From Gammaproteobacteria bacterium (lineage in GTDB: Bacteria > Pseudomonadota > Gammaproteobacteria > VBWC01), in NCBI GenBank assembly GCA_006218035.1, contig VBWC01000011.1, forward strand, positions 1 through 64,000: 64,000 nt of DNA, written 5' to 3'. Shown here one piece after another: positions 1 through 13,167 of this stretch. The notes below the pieces were generated by a model, which did no database searches, had not been told where the DNA came from, and saw nothing but the letters and a program-made list of their open reading frames with translations. Position 1 is the first letter of the stretch. Each line of letters opens with the position of its first letter. Position numbers and translations under genes: made by a program.

Positions 1-130
1 TCCGTCCATGGAGTCGTACCTTCCGCCATCCATGGCGGTCGCCTGCGGTCGAAATGACAAGAAACCTCTTATTCAAAGCCTCCCTAGCGTTGATCACCGC
101 TACCGGCCATAGGCGTCGCACTTTAACCGG

Positions 131-1486
131 CTATTTTCCAATACAAAAACTGGCGAATATCCGGCCGAGCAGATCGTCGGACGTGACCTCGCCGGTGATT
201 TCACCGAGCGCGCGCTGGGCCTGGCGCAGGTCTTCGGCGAGCAGCTCGCCGGCGCGCGGCCCGGTGAGTTGCGTCCGACCGTTGGCCAGCGATGCGAGCG
301 CACGGTGCAGCGCATCGAGATGGCGGCGACGCGCAATGAACACACCTTCGCCGGCGGGCTGATAACCGACACACTCGGCGAGATGTCGGCACAGCTGGTC
401 GATGCCGGCGCCGGATTTGGCCGACACGGCGACTTCGGTACCCAGCTCACCGGTCACTATTTCGGGCTGGCGGCCGGTCAGATCGATCTTGTTACGCACG
501 ATCGTTAATGCGGGGCCGTGCGGCAGCTTGTCGATGATCGCCCGATCCTCGCGCGCCACCCCGTCGCGGTCGTCGACGATCAGCAGCACGCGATCGGCTC
601 GGGCGATCTCGTCCCAGGCACGCTGGATGCCGATGCTTTCGATCGGGTCGGCGCTGTCGCGCAACCCGGCCGTATCGATTATGTGGACGGGCAGTCCGTC
701 GATGGCAATACGTTCGCGCAGCACGTCGCGGGTCGTGCCCGGGATGTCGGTGACAATCGCGGCGTCGCGTCGCGCGAGACGGTTAAGAAGGCTGGACTTT
801 CCGGCGTTCGGCTGGCCGGCGATGACAACGTTGATGCCTTCCTGCAACAAACACCCTTGCTGCGCGGTAGCTGTCAGCGTCTGCAGCCGGGCGGTAACGG
901 CGTCTAGCGCCGTGGCGATGCGGCCATCGGACAGGAAATCGATTTCGTCTTCGGGAAAGTCGATCGCCGCCTCGACGTAGATGCGCAATTGCACCAGTTG
1001 CTCGACCAGCGCATGAATCGTTTGCGAGAACTCGCCCTGCAGGGATCGCACGGCCGAACGTGCCGCCTGCTCGGACGACGCGTCGATCAGGTCGGCAATC
1101 GCCTCGGCCTGGGTCAAATCGAGTTTGTCATTCAGGAAGGCGCGCTCCGAGAATTCCCCGGGCCGTGCCACGCGAGCGCCCAGTGCGACGACGCGCTTCG
1201 TCAGCAGATCAAGCACCACCGGGCCGCCGTGACCGTGCAGTTCGAGCACGTCTTCACCGGTGAACGAATGCGGCGCCGGAAACATCAGCGCCAGTCCCTG
1301 GTCCAGCGCACTGCCGTCCGCAGCGCGGAACACGGCCAGTTCCGCCCGGCGCGGCGCCGGCACGCGGCCTGTCAGCGCGGCGGCAATCGCGGCGGCCCGC
1401 GGTCCGCTGACACGGACGATGCCGATGCCGCCGCGCCCCGGCGGCGTTGCGACCGCCACGATGGTATCGAGTGAATGTTGGGTCAT
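131..1486 (-). CDS. mnmE: tRNA uridine-5-carboxymethylaminomethyl(34) synthesis GTPase MnmE (TrmE)
   Basis: 451 aa; N-term [28 protein letters not shown], GTPase motifs [12 protein letters not shown] and DIPGTTRD, C-terminal FCIGK; position next to yidC. Confidence 0.98.
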   Translation of the reverse strand: MTQHSLDTIVAVATPPGRGGIGIVRVSGPRAAAIAAALTGRVPAPRRAELAVFRAADGSALDQGLALMFPAPHSFTGEDVLELHGHGGPVVLDLLTKRVVALGARVARPGEFSERAFLNDKLDLTQAEAIADLIDASSEQAARSAVRSLQGEFSQTIHALVEQLVQLRIYVEAAIDFPEDEIDFLSDGRIATALDAVTARLQTLTATAQQGCLLQEGINVVIAGQPNAGKSSLLNRLARRDAAIVTDIPGTTRDVLRERIAIDGLPVHIIDTAGLRDSADPIESIGIQRAWDEIARADRVLLIVDDRDGVAREDRAIIDKLPHGPALTIVRNKIDLTGRQPEIVTGELGTEVAVSAKSGAGIDQLCRHLAECVGYQPAGEGVFIARRRHLDALHRALASLANGRTQLTGPRAGELLAEDLRQAQRALGEITGEVTSDDLLGRIFASFCIGK

Positions 1487-1554
1487 TTATGCCGAAGGCG
1501 CCCGGTACCGCGCGCGCCTTCGACGGTACGGCAACGCTCAGGTCCCTGTCAGCC

Positions 1555-2154
1555 TCATCTCGCGAGCGCGTGTTCCAGCTCGGCGAAGCTGTGCGCGACC
1601 TCGTAAACGTCCAGCGTGCCGCCGAGCTGGCGCCCGATCTGCGTGCTTGAGAAAATGCCGCGCACGCACTGCCAGCGTTCGGCGGAACCGCTGTCAATGA
1701 CCAGCGCATGCTGACGGCCGACGCGCCGCAGCGTTTCGACAATATCACCAACGCATGACCGTTCGATGTCGGCCAGGCTCAGCGCCTCGAGTTCGGCCTG
1801 CGGCGTCATGATGTGCTGTACCTGCACCTCATCGTGACTGCAGCCGGTCTTCAACATATATTGCATCGGCTTTTCACCGAGCACGTCGGTTGCCGTTAAC
1901 AGTCCGACGATATGGCGCTGCGCGTCCGTGACCAGCAACAAGCGCACGCCGCTGTGGATCATCTTCATGTTCGCTGCCATGACCGAAAACGTCGGCTCTA
2001 TCGTGACCGCCGGAACTTTTTTCAGATCCGTCATCACGTCCCGCGCCGGATTTTCCGGTGTTACCCGCGGCGGATAGAGCGGTGTGGCGCGGTGAAAGGT
2101 GACGCCGCGTTGCAGCAGCGTTGAAGAGAGCGGGGAAAACTTTCGCGAATTCAT
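1555..2154 (-). CDS. CBS-domain protein
   Basis: 199 aa; CBS-like segments SGVRLLLVTDAQRHIVGLLTATDVLG and GRQHALVIDSGSAERWQCVRGIFSSTQIGRQLG; exact start uncertain. Confidence 0.75.
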   Translation of the reverse strand: MNSRKFSPLSSTLLQRGVTFHRATPLYPPRVTPENPARDVMTDLKKVPAVTIEPTFSVMAANMKMIHSGVRLLLVTDAQRHIVGLLTATDVLGEKPMQYMLKTGCSHDEVQVQHIMTPQAELEALSLADIERSCVGDIVETLRRVGRQHALVIDSGSAERWQCVRGIFSSTQIGRQLGGTLDVYEVAHSFAELEHALAR

Positions 2155-2237
2155 AGGACACCTCCATATCGCGGCGGGTCGCCCTGAATAAACTAGTCCA
2201 TGCGGAAGGTCGCTGCAAGCCCACGTTCCGAACTAAC

Positions 2238-3899
2238 CTACGTGGCGGCCATTTTCTCTACGCGGTAGGTGATATACCACTGCTGGGCGATCGACAGGAC
2301 GCTGTTTGCAACCCAGTACAGCACCAGCCCGGACGGGAAAAAGGCGAAGAACGCCGTGAAGATGAACGGCAGCATCATCATAACCTTGGCCTGCACCGGA
2401 TCCGGCGGCGGTGGATTCAGCTTCTGCTGGAAGAACATCGTCGCGCCCATGATCACGGGCAGCACATAGTACGGATCCTTGGTCGACAGGTCGTTCAGCC
2501 AGAAAATAAACCCGGCCTGACGCAACTCGACGCTTTCCAGCAATACCCAGTACAGCGCAATAAACACCGGGATCTGCACCATGATCGGCAGGCAACCGCC
2601 GAGCGGGTTAATCTTTTCCTTCTTGTACAGATCCATCATCCCCTGGCTCATGCGCTGCCGGTCGTCGCCGTAGCGTTCGCGTAATTGCTGCAGCTTCGGC
2701 GCGAGTTTGCGCATGTTCGCCATGGACTTGTAACTGGCCGCCGACAGTTTGTAGAACGCGAGCTTGATGATCAGCGTCAGGATGATGATCGCCCAACCCC
2801 AGTTATTGACCACCTTATGAATATAATTCAGCAGCCAGTACAGTGGCTTCGACAGAATGGTCAGTATGCCGTAGTCGACGGTCAGCTCCAGACCCGGCGC
2901 CACTTCTTCGAGCTGGTGCTGCAGTTTTGGACCGACGAACAACCGCGTGTTATGCGTGACCGACGCGCCGGGTGCGGCGCTGATATCGGGTGACACCATC
3001 CCCAGTACGAAACGGCCGTCGGCCAGCGCCTTGCTGTAATAATGGTTGGTCTGGTCCTTGGTCGGCACCAACGCGCCGACGAAATAGTGCTGGATCATCG
3101 CCGCCCACCCGCCGGTGATGTCGCGGCTAAGGTTTTCCTTGGCCATATCATCGAAGTCGAATTTCTTGTACTTGTTCTCGTCGCTATAGATCACGCCGCC
3201 GGTGTAGGTATAGATGAACCGGGGGGTTTCTCCGTCGCCGGGGCGGGTGCGCTGCAATTGACGGTATATGCGCCCGCTCCATTCCTGCGGCGTATTATTG
3301 GTGACGGTGTGATCGATATCGATCAGGTAACTACCGCGGCGGAAGGTATAACTCTTGGTGACCTTGAGTCCGCTGTCGCTCACCCAGGTTAACGGCACCG
3401 TCAATTCGTCGGCACCATCGGCGAGTCGGAATTCCGTTTGAGCGGCGCTGTACAGCGCGTGATGATCCGGCGCCGCGGCGCGTGACAGCATGCCGGTCTG
3501 CGCAATGAACAGCCGCCCAGGCTCGTCCTTCATCAGGCGAAACGGCTGGTCGGGTTGGCCAACGACAACCGGATAGGCGCGCAGATCGACCTCGCGGAGG
3601 TCGCCGCCCAGGGTATCGATTTCAATATTGTAGACGTCGGTGATAACACGGATCCGGCCCGCGGATTTCAGGCCTTCGCCACTACCTTCGATCGGCGTAG
3701 CTTGGTTCGTCGCCGCCGCGCCGGTGGATGGTTGCTGTGCGGCCGGCACGTCCTGCGGCGGTAGCGCAGCGGCCACTGGAGCGGTTTCAGCGGGCGGGTT
3801 CGCCGCGTGACGCGCGCCGTAGTCCTGCTCCCAAGCCTGCCAGAGCAGCAGGACAACGAAGGTCAACGAGATGACAAGAAAAAGGCGCTGGTTATCCAT
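2238..3899 (-). CDS. yidC: Membrane protein insertase YidC
   Basis: [28 protein letters not shown]-term and conserved C-terminal insertase domain; start moved from 3950 to the MDNQRL methionine. Confidence 0.97.
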   Translation of the reverse strand: MDNQRLFLVISLTFVVLLLWQAWEQDYGARHAANPPAETAPVAAALPPQDVPAAQQPSTGAAATNQATPIEGSGEGLKSAGRIRVITDVYNIEIDTLGGDLREVDLRAYPVVVGQPDQPFRLMKDEPGRLFIAQTGMLSRAAAPDHHALYSAAQTEFRLADGADELTVPLTWVSDSGLKVTKSYTFRRGSYLIDIDHTVTNNTPQEWSGRIYRQLQRTRPGDGETPRFIYTYTGGVIYSDENKYKKFDFDDMAKENLSRDITGGWAAMIQHYFVGALVPTKDQTNHYYSKALADGRFVLGMVSPDISAAPGASVTHNTRLFVGPKLQHQLEEVAPGLELTVDYGILTILSKPLYWLLNYIHKVVNNWGWAIIILTLIIKLAFYKLSAASYKSMANMRKLAPKLQQLRERYGDDRQRMSQGMMDLYKKEKINPLGGCLPIMVQIPVFIALYWVLLESVELRQAGFIFWLNDLSTKDPYYVLPVIMGATMFFQQKLNPPPPDPVQAKVMMMLPFIFTAFFAFFPSGLVLYWVANSVLSIAQQWYITYRVEKMAAT

Positions 3900-4131
3900 C
3901 GCAGGCGGCTTTGCCACAGGCGTGCGGCACCGGGTCAACCCCGCCGGCATGCCATGGGTGGCAACGACTCAAACGTTTCAGCGCGAGCCATGAGCCGTGA
4001 ACGGTTCCGTGACGCTCTATCGCCTCGGCGGCATACACGGAACAGCTTGGGTAAAAACGGCAATGGTTGCCCAGTAGCGGGCTGATCAGGTAACGGTAAC
4101 CGCGAATCAGGCCTGTCAGGATTTTCTGCAT
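3892..4131 (-). CDS. yidD: Membrane protein insertion efficiency factor YidD
   Basis: 79 aa; [47 protein letters not shown]; between yidC and rnpA. Confidence 0.96.
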   Translation of the reverse strand: MQKILTGLIRGYRYLISPLLGNHCRFYPSCSVYAAEAIERHGTVHGSWLALKRLSRCHPWHAGGVDPVPHACGKAACDG

Positions 4132-4490
4132 CGTGCCAGTTTGTTCCAGTGTGCGTTCAGCGCCGCGCGCAATTCTTCATTGTTCTTCGCCGCGATGCCG
4201 CCGCGCGCGAGTACGACGATGTCGAGACCCTGCAACAGCTCAAGGTGCAGGCGAAAACTTTCGCGCACTACCCGTTTGATGCGATTCCGGTCGACGGCAC
4301 GGCGCGCATGTTTCTTGGATATCGCCAACCCGACTCGCGCCAGATCGCCATCGTTTCTTCTCGCCAGGACTGTCATACACCCGTTGGATGACTTCAGCGG
4401 CGCCTGAAAAACACGTTGGTAATCGCTCTGTTTCGCTAGCTTGTGCTGGTGGGAAAAACGTTTTAGTCCTGCACCCAATTCAGCAGACAA
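4116..4490 (-). CDS. rnpA: Ribonuclease P protein component
   Basis: [14 protein letters not shown]...[29 protein letters not shown] (RNR motif); between rpmH and yidD. Confidence 0.95.
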   Translation of the reverse strand: MSAELGAGLKRFSHQHKLAKQSDYQRVFQAPLKSSNGCMTVLARRNDGDLARVGLAISKKHARRAVDRNRIKRVVRESFRLHLELLQGLDIVVLARGGIAAKNNEELRAALNAHWNKLARCRKS

Positions 4491-4491
4491 T

Positions 4492-4626
4492 CTATGCGCT
4501 CAGTCGCGCCCGGCCTTTAGCGCGACGACGCTTCAATACTCGCCGTCCGGCGGCGGTGCTCATGCGCGCACGAAAGCCATGTGTCCGTTTGCGCTTGATA
4601 ACGCTGGGTTGAAATGTACGTTTCAT
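4492..4626 (-). CDS. rpmH: 50S ribosomal protein L34
   Basis: [47 protein letters not shown] track start (4695) is too long. Confidence 0.98.
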   Translation of the reverse strand: MKRTFQPSVIKRKRTHGFRARMSTAAGRRVLKRRRAKGRARLSA

Positions 4627-4740
4627 AAGTTCTGCCCAAAAAAACGCCGCGAATACAGCGCAATTGAAAACGCGCAAAGATACTGAAACGACCATGGGGC
4701 TGTCAACGTTTTATCTTGCTGATACCTCGGAAAATATAGT

Positions 4741-4749
4741 TGTGGATAA
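4741..4749 (-). promoter_or_regulatory. DnaA box (TTATCCACA, perfect consensus on minus strand)
   Basis: TGTGGATAA in the rpmH-dnaA intergenic region, about 75 bp upstream of the likely dnaA start. Confidence 0.75.
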
Positions 4750-4823
4750 GTCATCCATGGCGGTATAGACTCCCAGCCTTCCTTGATTTCCAGACAGAAC
4801 CGCATACCTTAGGGGGATTTTTG

Positions 4824-6164
4824 GTGGTGGATCAGCCGCTATGGCAGCAGTGTCTTTATCGCTTAGAGTCGGAACTCACACCACAGCAGCTCAATACGTG
4901 GATACGGCCGTTACACGCCATCGAGGACGGCGGTTCGATTCGACTACTGGCGCCCAACCGGTTCGTGCTCGAATGGGTTAACGAGCGTCTGATTGGGCAG
5001 ATTACGAATATCCTCTCCCAGCTTGGTGACGGAGCGGCCCCCCAAATCAGCCTGGAGATCGGCAGTAAAAGCGTGCAAATTCAAGTAGCCGGCGCTAGCA
5101 AGCCGGCCTTTCGCCGTGCCGCAGATGTGGTGACGGACGCGCCTGTCAGCAACCTGCGTCAGGAATTTACTTTTGACAATTTCGTCGAGGGCAACTCGAA
5201 CCAGCTCGCGGTAGCCGCGTCCATGCAGGTCGGCGAGAACCCCGGTGGCGCGTACAATCCACTATTTATTTATGGCGGGGTTGGTCTTGGCAAGACGCAT
5301 TTGATGCATGCGATTGGCCACATGATGATCGCGCGCAAGCCCAACACGCGCGCCGTTTATCTGCATTCGGAGCGCTTCGTTGCGGACATGGTCAAGGCGC
5401 TGCAACACAACGCCATCAATGAATTCAAACGGTTTTATCGGTCAGTCGATGCGCTGTTGATCGACGACATCCAATTTTTTGCCGGCAAGGAACGCTCCCA
5501 GGAGGAGTTGTTTCATACCTTCAACGCGCTGATGGAGGGCCGGCAGCAGATCATCATGACGTGCGATCGTTATCCTAAAGAAGTCAAAGGGCTGGAAGAA
5601 CGCCTCAAGTCCCGTTTTGGCTGGGGTCTGACGGTCGCCATCGAACCGCCGGAACTGGAGACGCGTGTGGCGATTTTGATGAGCAAGGCGGCGCAATCAG
5701 ACGTCGTGCTACCCCATGAAGTTGCCTTTCTGATCGCCGAGCGTCTGCATGCCAACATCCGGGAAATGGAGGGGGCTCTGCGGCGCGTCGTTGCCAATTC
5801 TCGTTTCACCGGCCGGCCGATCACGCTGGAGTTTGCCAAGGAGGCACTCCGTGACCTGCTCGCCTTGCATGCGAAACTGGTTTCGATCGAAAACATTCAA
5901 AAAATCGTGGCTGAGTATTACAAGATTCGCGTCGCCGATTTATTATCGAAGCGGCGATCGCGTTCGGTTGCACGACCACGACAGATCGCCATGTCTTTGG
6001 CAAAGGAGCTAACGACCCACAGCCTTCCGGAGATCGGTGACGCGTTTGGTGGCCGTGATCATACGACTGTTTTACACGCCTGCCGAAAGATCAAGGAATT
6101 GAAGGACTGTGATCGCCGAATCAATGAAGACTGTGCGAACCTGTTAAGAACCTTGTCGAGTTAA
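4824..6164 (+). CDS. dnaA: Chromosomal replication initiator DnaA
   Basis: [52 protein letters not shown]; likely GTG start ([30 protein letters not shown]) rather than TTG at 4740. Confidence 0.97.
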   Translation: MVDQPLWQQCLYRLESELTPQQLNTWIRPLHAIEDGGSIRLLAPNRFVLEWVNERLIGQITNILSQLGDGAAPQISLEIGSKSVQIQVAGASKPAFRRAADVVTDAPVSNLRQEFTFDNFVEGNSNQLAVAASMQVGENPGGAYNPLFIYGGVGLGKTHLMHAIGHMMIARKPNTRAVYLHSERFVADMVKALQHNAINEFKRFYRSVDALLIDDIQFFAGKERSQEELFHTFNALMEGRQQIIMTCDRYPKEVKGLEERLKSRFGWGLTVAIEPPELETRVAILMSKAAQSDVVLPHEVAFLIAERLHANIREMEGALRRVVANSRFTGRPITLEFAKEALRDLLALHAKLVSIENIQKIVAEYYKIRVADLLSKRRSRSVARPRQIAMSLAKELTTHSLPEIGDAFGGRDHTTVLHACRKIKELKDCDRRINEDCANLLRTLSS

Positions 6165-6175
6165 TGTCGAGAAAC

Positions 6176-6184
6176 TGTGGACAA
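6176..6184 (-). promoter_or_regulatory. DnaA-box-like site (TTGTCCACA on minus strand, 1 mismatch to TTATCCACA)
   Basis: TGTGGACAA just after the dnaA stop, in the AT-rich dnaA-dnaN intergenic region. Confidence 0.55.
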
Positions 6185-6379
6185 GAAAATAATTTATCGC
6201 TTCGGTTTCTTTTGAACAGCTTTCCCACAAGCAAACGGTCATGTATACCAGGATAGTCCCATGGGTTTTATATTCGATAGCTATTTGTTATAAATAACCT
6301 TTTATCGCTTATCCCCCGTATGGATGGAGCTTAACAATAACAACAGGTAAGTATTTTAAAGATTTATATAATTAAGAAA

Positions 6380-7480
6380 ATGAAATTCACAATAAACAGA
6401 GAGGCCTTGCTAAAACCCCTGCAAGCGGTTGCCGGTGTGGTCGAAAGACGTCAAACATTGCCAATACTTTCCAATGTTCTGATCAGCGTCAAGGGAAAGA
6501 CACTTTCCATGACGGCGACCGACCTCGAGGTAGAGATGGTGACTCACAGTATGTTGAATGCTGACGAGACCGGGGACATCACACTACCAGCCCGAAAATT
6601 TCTGGACATTTGTCGTGCGCTGCCAGACCAGGCCAAGATTGAGCTGATCGCAGAGCAGGAACGCGCTGTTGTCCGTTCCGGCAAGAGTCGTTTTGTGCTG
6701 GCGACGTTGCCGGTAAAAGATTTTCCGAATTTGGGGGCGATCAAGGGCGCCTATGAATTCAACGTGCCGCAAAAGGCACTGAAGCGTGTGATTGAGCGTA
6801 CTCAATTCGCGATGGCGCAGCAGGACGTTCGTTACTATTTGAACGGATTAATGCTGGAACTCGGAAAAAACAGGATTCGCGTCGTTGCTACCGACGGACA
6901 TCGTCTGGCGCTGTGCGATCTTGAAGCGGATCTGACGGGCGCGGATCAGCAACAGGTCATCATTCCACGCAAGGGTGTTGTTGAGCTCGCGCGCTTGCTG
7001 GATGACGTCGAGACGCCCGTTGCCGTGTCGCTTGGTAGTAATCATATTCGTTTTACGACAGATACCTTGAGCTTCACATCCAAGCTTGTCGATGGACGTT
7101 TTCCCGATTACCAGCATGTCGTACCGCAGGGGGGGTCAAATATCGTGATAGCGGAACGCGATCCGCTGAAGCAGGCTCTGGTGAGGGCGTCGATACTCTC
7201 CAACGAAAAGTACCGCAGCATCAGCTTTCAAATGAGTAAAGGTAGCGTAAGAATTCTTGCCCGCAATCCGGAACAGGAAGAGGCCGAAGAAGAGGTCGCT
7301 GTTGATTATAAGGGCAAGGGTTTGGATATCGGGTTTAACGCTTCCTATATGCTTGACGCATTATCGGCGGTGACCACGGAGCAGGTCAGGCTTTCCATGA
7401 CTGATGCCAACAGCTGTTGCTTGGTCGAGGGCGTAGGCGATACGAGCTGTAAGTATGTTGTTATGCCGATGCGCTTGTGA
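6380..7480 (+). CDS. dnaN: DNA polymerase III beta sliding clamp
   Basis: 366 aa; MKFTINREALLKPLQAVAGVVERRQTLPILSNVLI ... YVVMPMRL. Confidence 0.98.
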   Translation: MKFTINREALLKPLQAVAGVVERRQTLPILSNVLISVKGKTLSMTATDLEVEMVTHSMLNADETGDITLPARKFLDICRALPDQAKIELIAEQERAVVRSGKSRFVLATLPVKDFPNLGAIKGAYEFNVPQKALKRVIERTQFAMAQQDVRYYLNGLMLELGKNRIRVVATDGHRLALCDLEADLTGADQQQVIIPRKGVVELARLLDDVETPVAVSLGSNHIRFTTDTLSFTSKLVDGRFPDYQHVVPQGGSNIVIAERDPLKQALVRASILSNEKYRSISFQMSKGSVRILARNPEQEEAEEEVAVDYKGKGLDIGFNASYMLDALSAVTTEQVRLSMTDANSCCLVEGVGDTSCKYVVMPMRL

Positions 7481-7574
7481 TCTGGCCCAGTATATTGTTG
7501 ATTTGTTGGATAGCGAAAGTTTGACGATTTTTCTGGACGTTTACCGCAATTAGAACCAAACACCACCTTATTTC

Positions 7575-8660
7575 ATGAGCCTGACCCACCTGGCGCTACG
7601 GGGCGTTCGCAATCTCGCGGATACGGAAATTTCGCCCGGTTGTTCTGTTAATCTGATTTGGGGCGAAAACGGCAGCGGCAAAACCAGTCTGCTCGAAGCA
7701 ATACACGTTCTGGGGCGAGCAAAATCATTCCGCAGCTCACGACTCTCACCGGTTATTCAGAACGGTTCAGATAGTTTGGTCGTTGTTGGCCGGGTGTTGA
7801 GCTCCTCTCATGGCACTGAAACTACGGTACGAGTCAATTTTGGCGCGTCTGGAGTAGAGCTATTCGCAGATCGGGTACCGCTAAACCGCGTATCCGACCT
7901 CGTGCTGAGGTTACCGCTGATACTCATCAATACCGATAGCCATCGTTTACTCGAGGATGGCCCCCGCTTGCGCAGGCGCTTTCTAGATTGGGGCGTGTTC
8001 CACGTGGAACACGGCTTTTTTGGGATGTGGAAGCGTTATTATCGCGCATTACGTCAGCGCAATTCCGCTATACGCCGGCAAATGGCTCCAAGCCAGTTAG
8101 CCGCATGGGAGGCGGAGTTATCCCAAGCTGCAGATCATATCGATGAGTTCCGCCGACAGTATCTGGCATTGATGGCTCCGTGGTTTGCGCGCTACGTTAG
8201 CAAGCTTCTAGATATCAATGCTGCGGAAATCGATTATCGGCGTGGATGGCCAGGCGGCCGGCCATTGATGGCGATCTTGGCGGAAGAGGCACATTTGGAT
8301 CGCCAGATTGGCTATACACGGCAAGGGCCGCACCGGGCAGATCTGGTGATCAAGATTGCAAACGTGCCGGCTCAGCAGGTGGTGTCACGCGGTCAGCAGA
8401 AGCTGTTGATTTGTGCACTGCATCTCGCACAGGCCGCGCTGATGGGCGAAGCGACGCGCACTCGTTGTGTGTTGTTGATTGATGATCTTGCGGCGGAGCT
8501 AGATCATGAACACCGCAATCGCTTGCTGAGCCTGCTCGTTTCCCTCGGTCAGCAGGTCTTTGTTACCGCTACCGAGCATAACCTGTTTGACCAGGCGCTA
8601 CTCGTGGGCCAGAAATTGTTTCACGTGGAACGAGGGAAAATCGCTGACGTAACGACGTAA
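7575..8660 (+). CDS. recF: DNA replication/repair protein RecF
   Basis: Walker A WGENGSGKTSLLEAIHVLGRAKSFR; VVSRGQQKLLICALHLAQ; VLLIDDLAAELD. Confidence 0.97.
   Translation: MSLTHLALRGVRNLADTEISPGCSVNLIWGENGSGKTSLLEAIHVLGRAKSFRSSRLSPVIQNGSDSLVVVGRVLSSSHGTETTVRVNFGASGVELFADRVPLNRVSDLVLRLPLILINTDSHRLLEDGPRLRRRFLDWGVFHVEHGFFGMWKRYYRALRQRNSAIRRQMAPSQLAAWEAELSQAADHIDEFRRQYLALMAPWFARYVSKLLDINAAEIDYRRGWPGGRPLMAILAEEAHLDRQIGYTRQGPHRADLVIKIANVPAQQVVSRGQQKLLICALHLAQAALMGEATRTRCVLLIDDLAAELDHEHRNRLLSLLVSLGQQVFVTATEHNLFDQALLVGQKLFHVERGKIADVTT
7996..8011. promoter_or_regulatory. parS: parS site (ParB-binding centromere), perfect palindrome TGTTCCACGTGGAACA
   Basis: 16-bp perfect inverted repeat matching the parS consensus TGTTNCACGTGNAACA, inside recF. 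Confidence 0.88.
8617..8632. promoter_or_regulatory. parS: parS-like site TGTTTCACGTGGAACG
   Basis: Matches the parS core except for the terminal base and non-palindromic flank; 3' end of recF. Confidence 0.65.
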
Positions 8661-8726
8661 GCCCACAGCTCTATGGATCATCGTTCCACCCAAAAAAACA
8701 ACCCAAAAATCAGCGCAGGATGCTAG

Positions 8727-11168
<2,442 letters not shown>

Positions 11169-11190
11169 GAAGATTGCGCGTCGAACATTG

Positions 11191-12192
11191 TTATATACGG
11201 CTGGCGACGAGGGCCGCGCCTTTCATGCCGACGCCTTCATCGCGCACGATATGCAGCGGAAAGCGCGCCATCAACGCGGACATTTTTCCCTTGTTGCGAA
11301 ACGCCGTGGTGAACCGGCCGTCGGCCAGCACTGCGGAAAGTTTTGGGGCAATTCCCCCGGCAATGAAAATGCCGCCGTAAGGCAAACAGAGCAGCGCAAG
11401 GTTACCGGCGACCGCACCATAAATTTTTACGAAGGTGTCCAAGGCATCACTGGCCAGCGGATCGCGTTGTGTTTTGCCGAACTGCGCGATCGCGGCTACG
11501 GCGTCACCGTCGTGCATGGCATCGCGAAGCCCCACACTCGCACTAATACCACGCGATTCGCGCAGAAAATCGAAAATGGTTTTCAACCCTGGTCCGGACA
11601 AAACCTGTTCGATCTCGACTTGTGAAGCGTTATCCAGCAGGTGCGATAGCAGCGCTATTTGCGTCGCGTCGGTCGGTGCGAAGTCGGCATGGCCTGCCTC
11701 TGACGGCATGACAAGATAGCGATCGCCCTGCCACAGCGACTGGCAGCAGCCAAACCCGGTGCCAGCGCCGAGTGTCATACGATTACCATGGGGTTGGTCA
11801 AGGCCGCGCTGTAGAACCAGGAAGTCAGCACTGGTCAGCGCCTCGGTGCCGTACGCTACCGCTTCAAAATCGTTTATAAGCCGCACGCGCCGGGTGTCAA
11901 ACAACGTTGCGAGTGACGGTTCTTCGAGCGACCAGGGCAGATTGGTGACGTCGACGCGTCTGCCATCTTCAGTGTCTTCGATCGGCCCCGCCACCGCGAT
12001 ACACACCGCCTGCAGATCGCCCATGACATCCGCAGGCGCATCATCTAGGAAGCATCTGGCGATCTCGTCAAAGCTCGCGAACCGGTGGTTATCGAAGCGT
12101 TGTTCGTGAATGGATCGAACAGCGCCATCATGAACCTCGGCGATCTGCAGCAACGTCTTGGTTCCGCCGACGTCCCCCGATATTACGTTCAA
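11191..12192 (-). CDS. glk: Glucokinase (ROK-unrelated, Glk type)
   Basis: NVISGDVGGTKTLLQIAEV, LINDFEAVAYG, LGAGTGFGCCQ; probable TTG start overlapping the pgl stop codon. Confidence 0.92.
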   Translation of the reverse strand: MNVISGDVGGTKTLLQIAEVHDGAVRSIHEQRFDNHRFASFDEIARCFLDDAPADVMGDLQAVCIAVAGPIEDTEDGRRVDVTNLPWSLEEPSLATLFDTRRVRLINDFEAVAYGTEALTSADFLVLQRGLDQPHGNRMTLGAGTGFGCCQSLWQGDRYLVMPSEAGHADFAPTDATQIALLSHLLDNASQVEIEQVLSGPGLKTIFDFLRESRGISASVGLRDAMHDGDAVAAIAQFGKTQRDPLASDALDTFVKIYGAVAGNLALLCLPYGGIFIAGGIAPKLSAVLADGRFTTAFRNKGKMSALMARFPLHIVRDEGVGMKGAALVASRI

Positions 12193-12965
12193 GCCAGCGC
12201 CCCGTCCGCCAGCGTGCGCGCCGCCGCCGCATCGAGGTACCACTCCAGTTCACCGGCCGGATGCAGCAGTTGTACCGGATAATGATCGCTGCTGGCATCG
12301 TCGATGAACACCTGACGAATAATATCCGTTTTGTTTTCGCCTGCCGCCAGAACCATGATGTGCCGCGCGTTATTGATGAGCGGCAACGTCAGACTGATAC
12401 GCCAGGTAAACAATTTCGCGACGTAGACGGCTGCGACGAGCCTGCTCGTCTCCTTGAGTATCGGGGTATCCGGAAAAAGCGACGCGACGTGCCCGTCTGG
12501 TCCAATACCAAGCAGCACTAGATCGAACTGTGGAAACAAGCCGTCGCTGGCGGTCAGTTGCTGCCGCAGAACGCGTTCATAGTCCGTTGCGCTATGTGAC
12601 AAATCTTTCTCGGCGCCGTTAATCCGATGAATTCGCGCTTCCGGAATCGGTACATGGCGCAACAGCGCCTCATATGCCATCAGGTAGTTACTGTCCGGGT
12701 CATCCGGCGGAACGGCACGCTCGTCGCCGAAATAGATGTGAACGTGCTGCCACGCGATGCGCTCGGCGAACATCGGCGTCGCGAGGTGCTGATACAAGCG
12801 CCGCGGCGTTGCGCCGCCGGCGAGCGCAACGTGAAAAGCGCCGCGCTTACCGATGGCCTGCGCCGCCAGATCCGTAAAACGTTTGGCCGCCGCGAGACTG
12901 AGCGCCTCGAGATCGGCACAGATTTGTAACGATTTACCAGCTTCCAAAGACGTTCGATCGACCAT
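12189..12965 (-). CDS. pgl: 6-phosphogluconolactonase
   Basis: FHVALAGGATPRRLYQHLA, VHIYFGDERAVPPDDPDSNY, LVLLGIGPDGHVASLFPDT. Confidence 0.95.
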   Translation of the reverse strand: MVDRTSLEAGKSLQICADLEALSLAAAKRFTDLAAQAIGKRGAFHVALAGGATPRRLYQHLATPMFAERIAWQHVHIYFGDERAVPPDDPDSNYLMAYEALLRHVPIPEARIHRINGAEKDLSHSATDYERVLRQQLTASDGLFPQFDLVLLGIGPDGHVASLFPDTPILKETSRLVAAVYVAKLFTWRISLTLPLINNARHIMVLAAGENKTDIIRQVFIDDASSDHYPVQLLHPAGELEWYLDAAAARTLADGALA

Positions 12966-13167
12966 GTTGATTGCCGACTGGGCGTGCGCGCAACCGGAAC
13001 ACATTCAAGACCATCACAATTAAACAACTGTAACCGAGCAGCGCCGATTTTGCCAAGATAATTGGGGCCCCATGGGTGTTTCATGGTTGCTTGACCGCCG
13101 GTATCATGCCACTTAAGCTCACAGGTCCATTCCTTGAATTGGTGAATACACTTCGGAGGAGGGCGCG

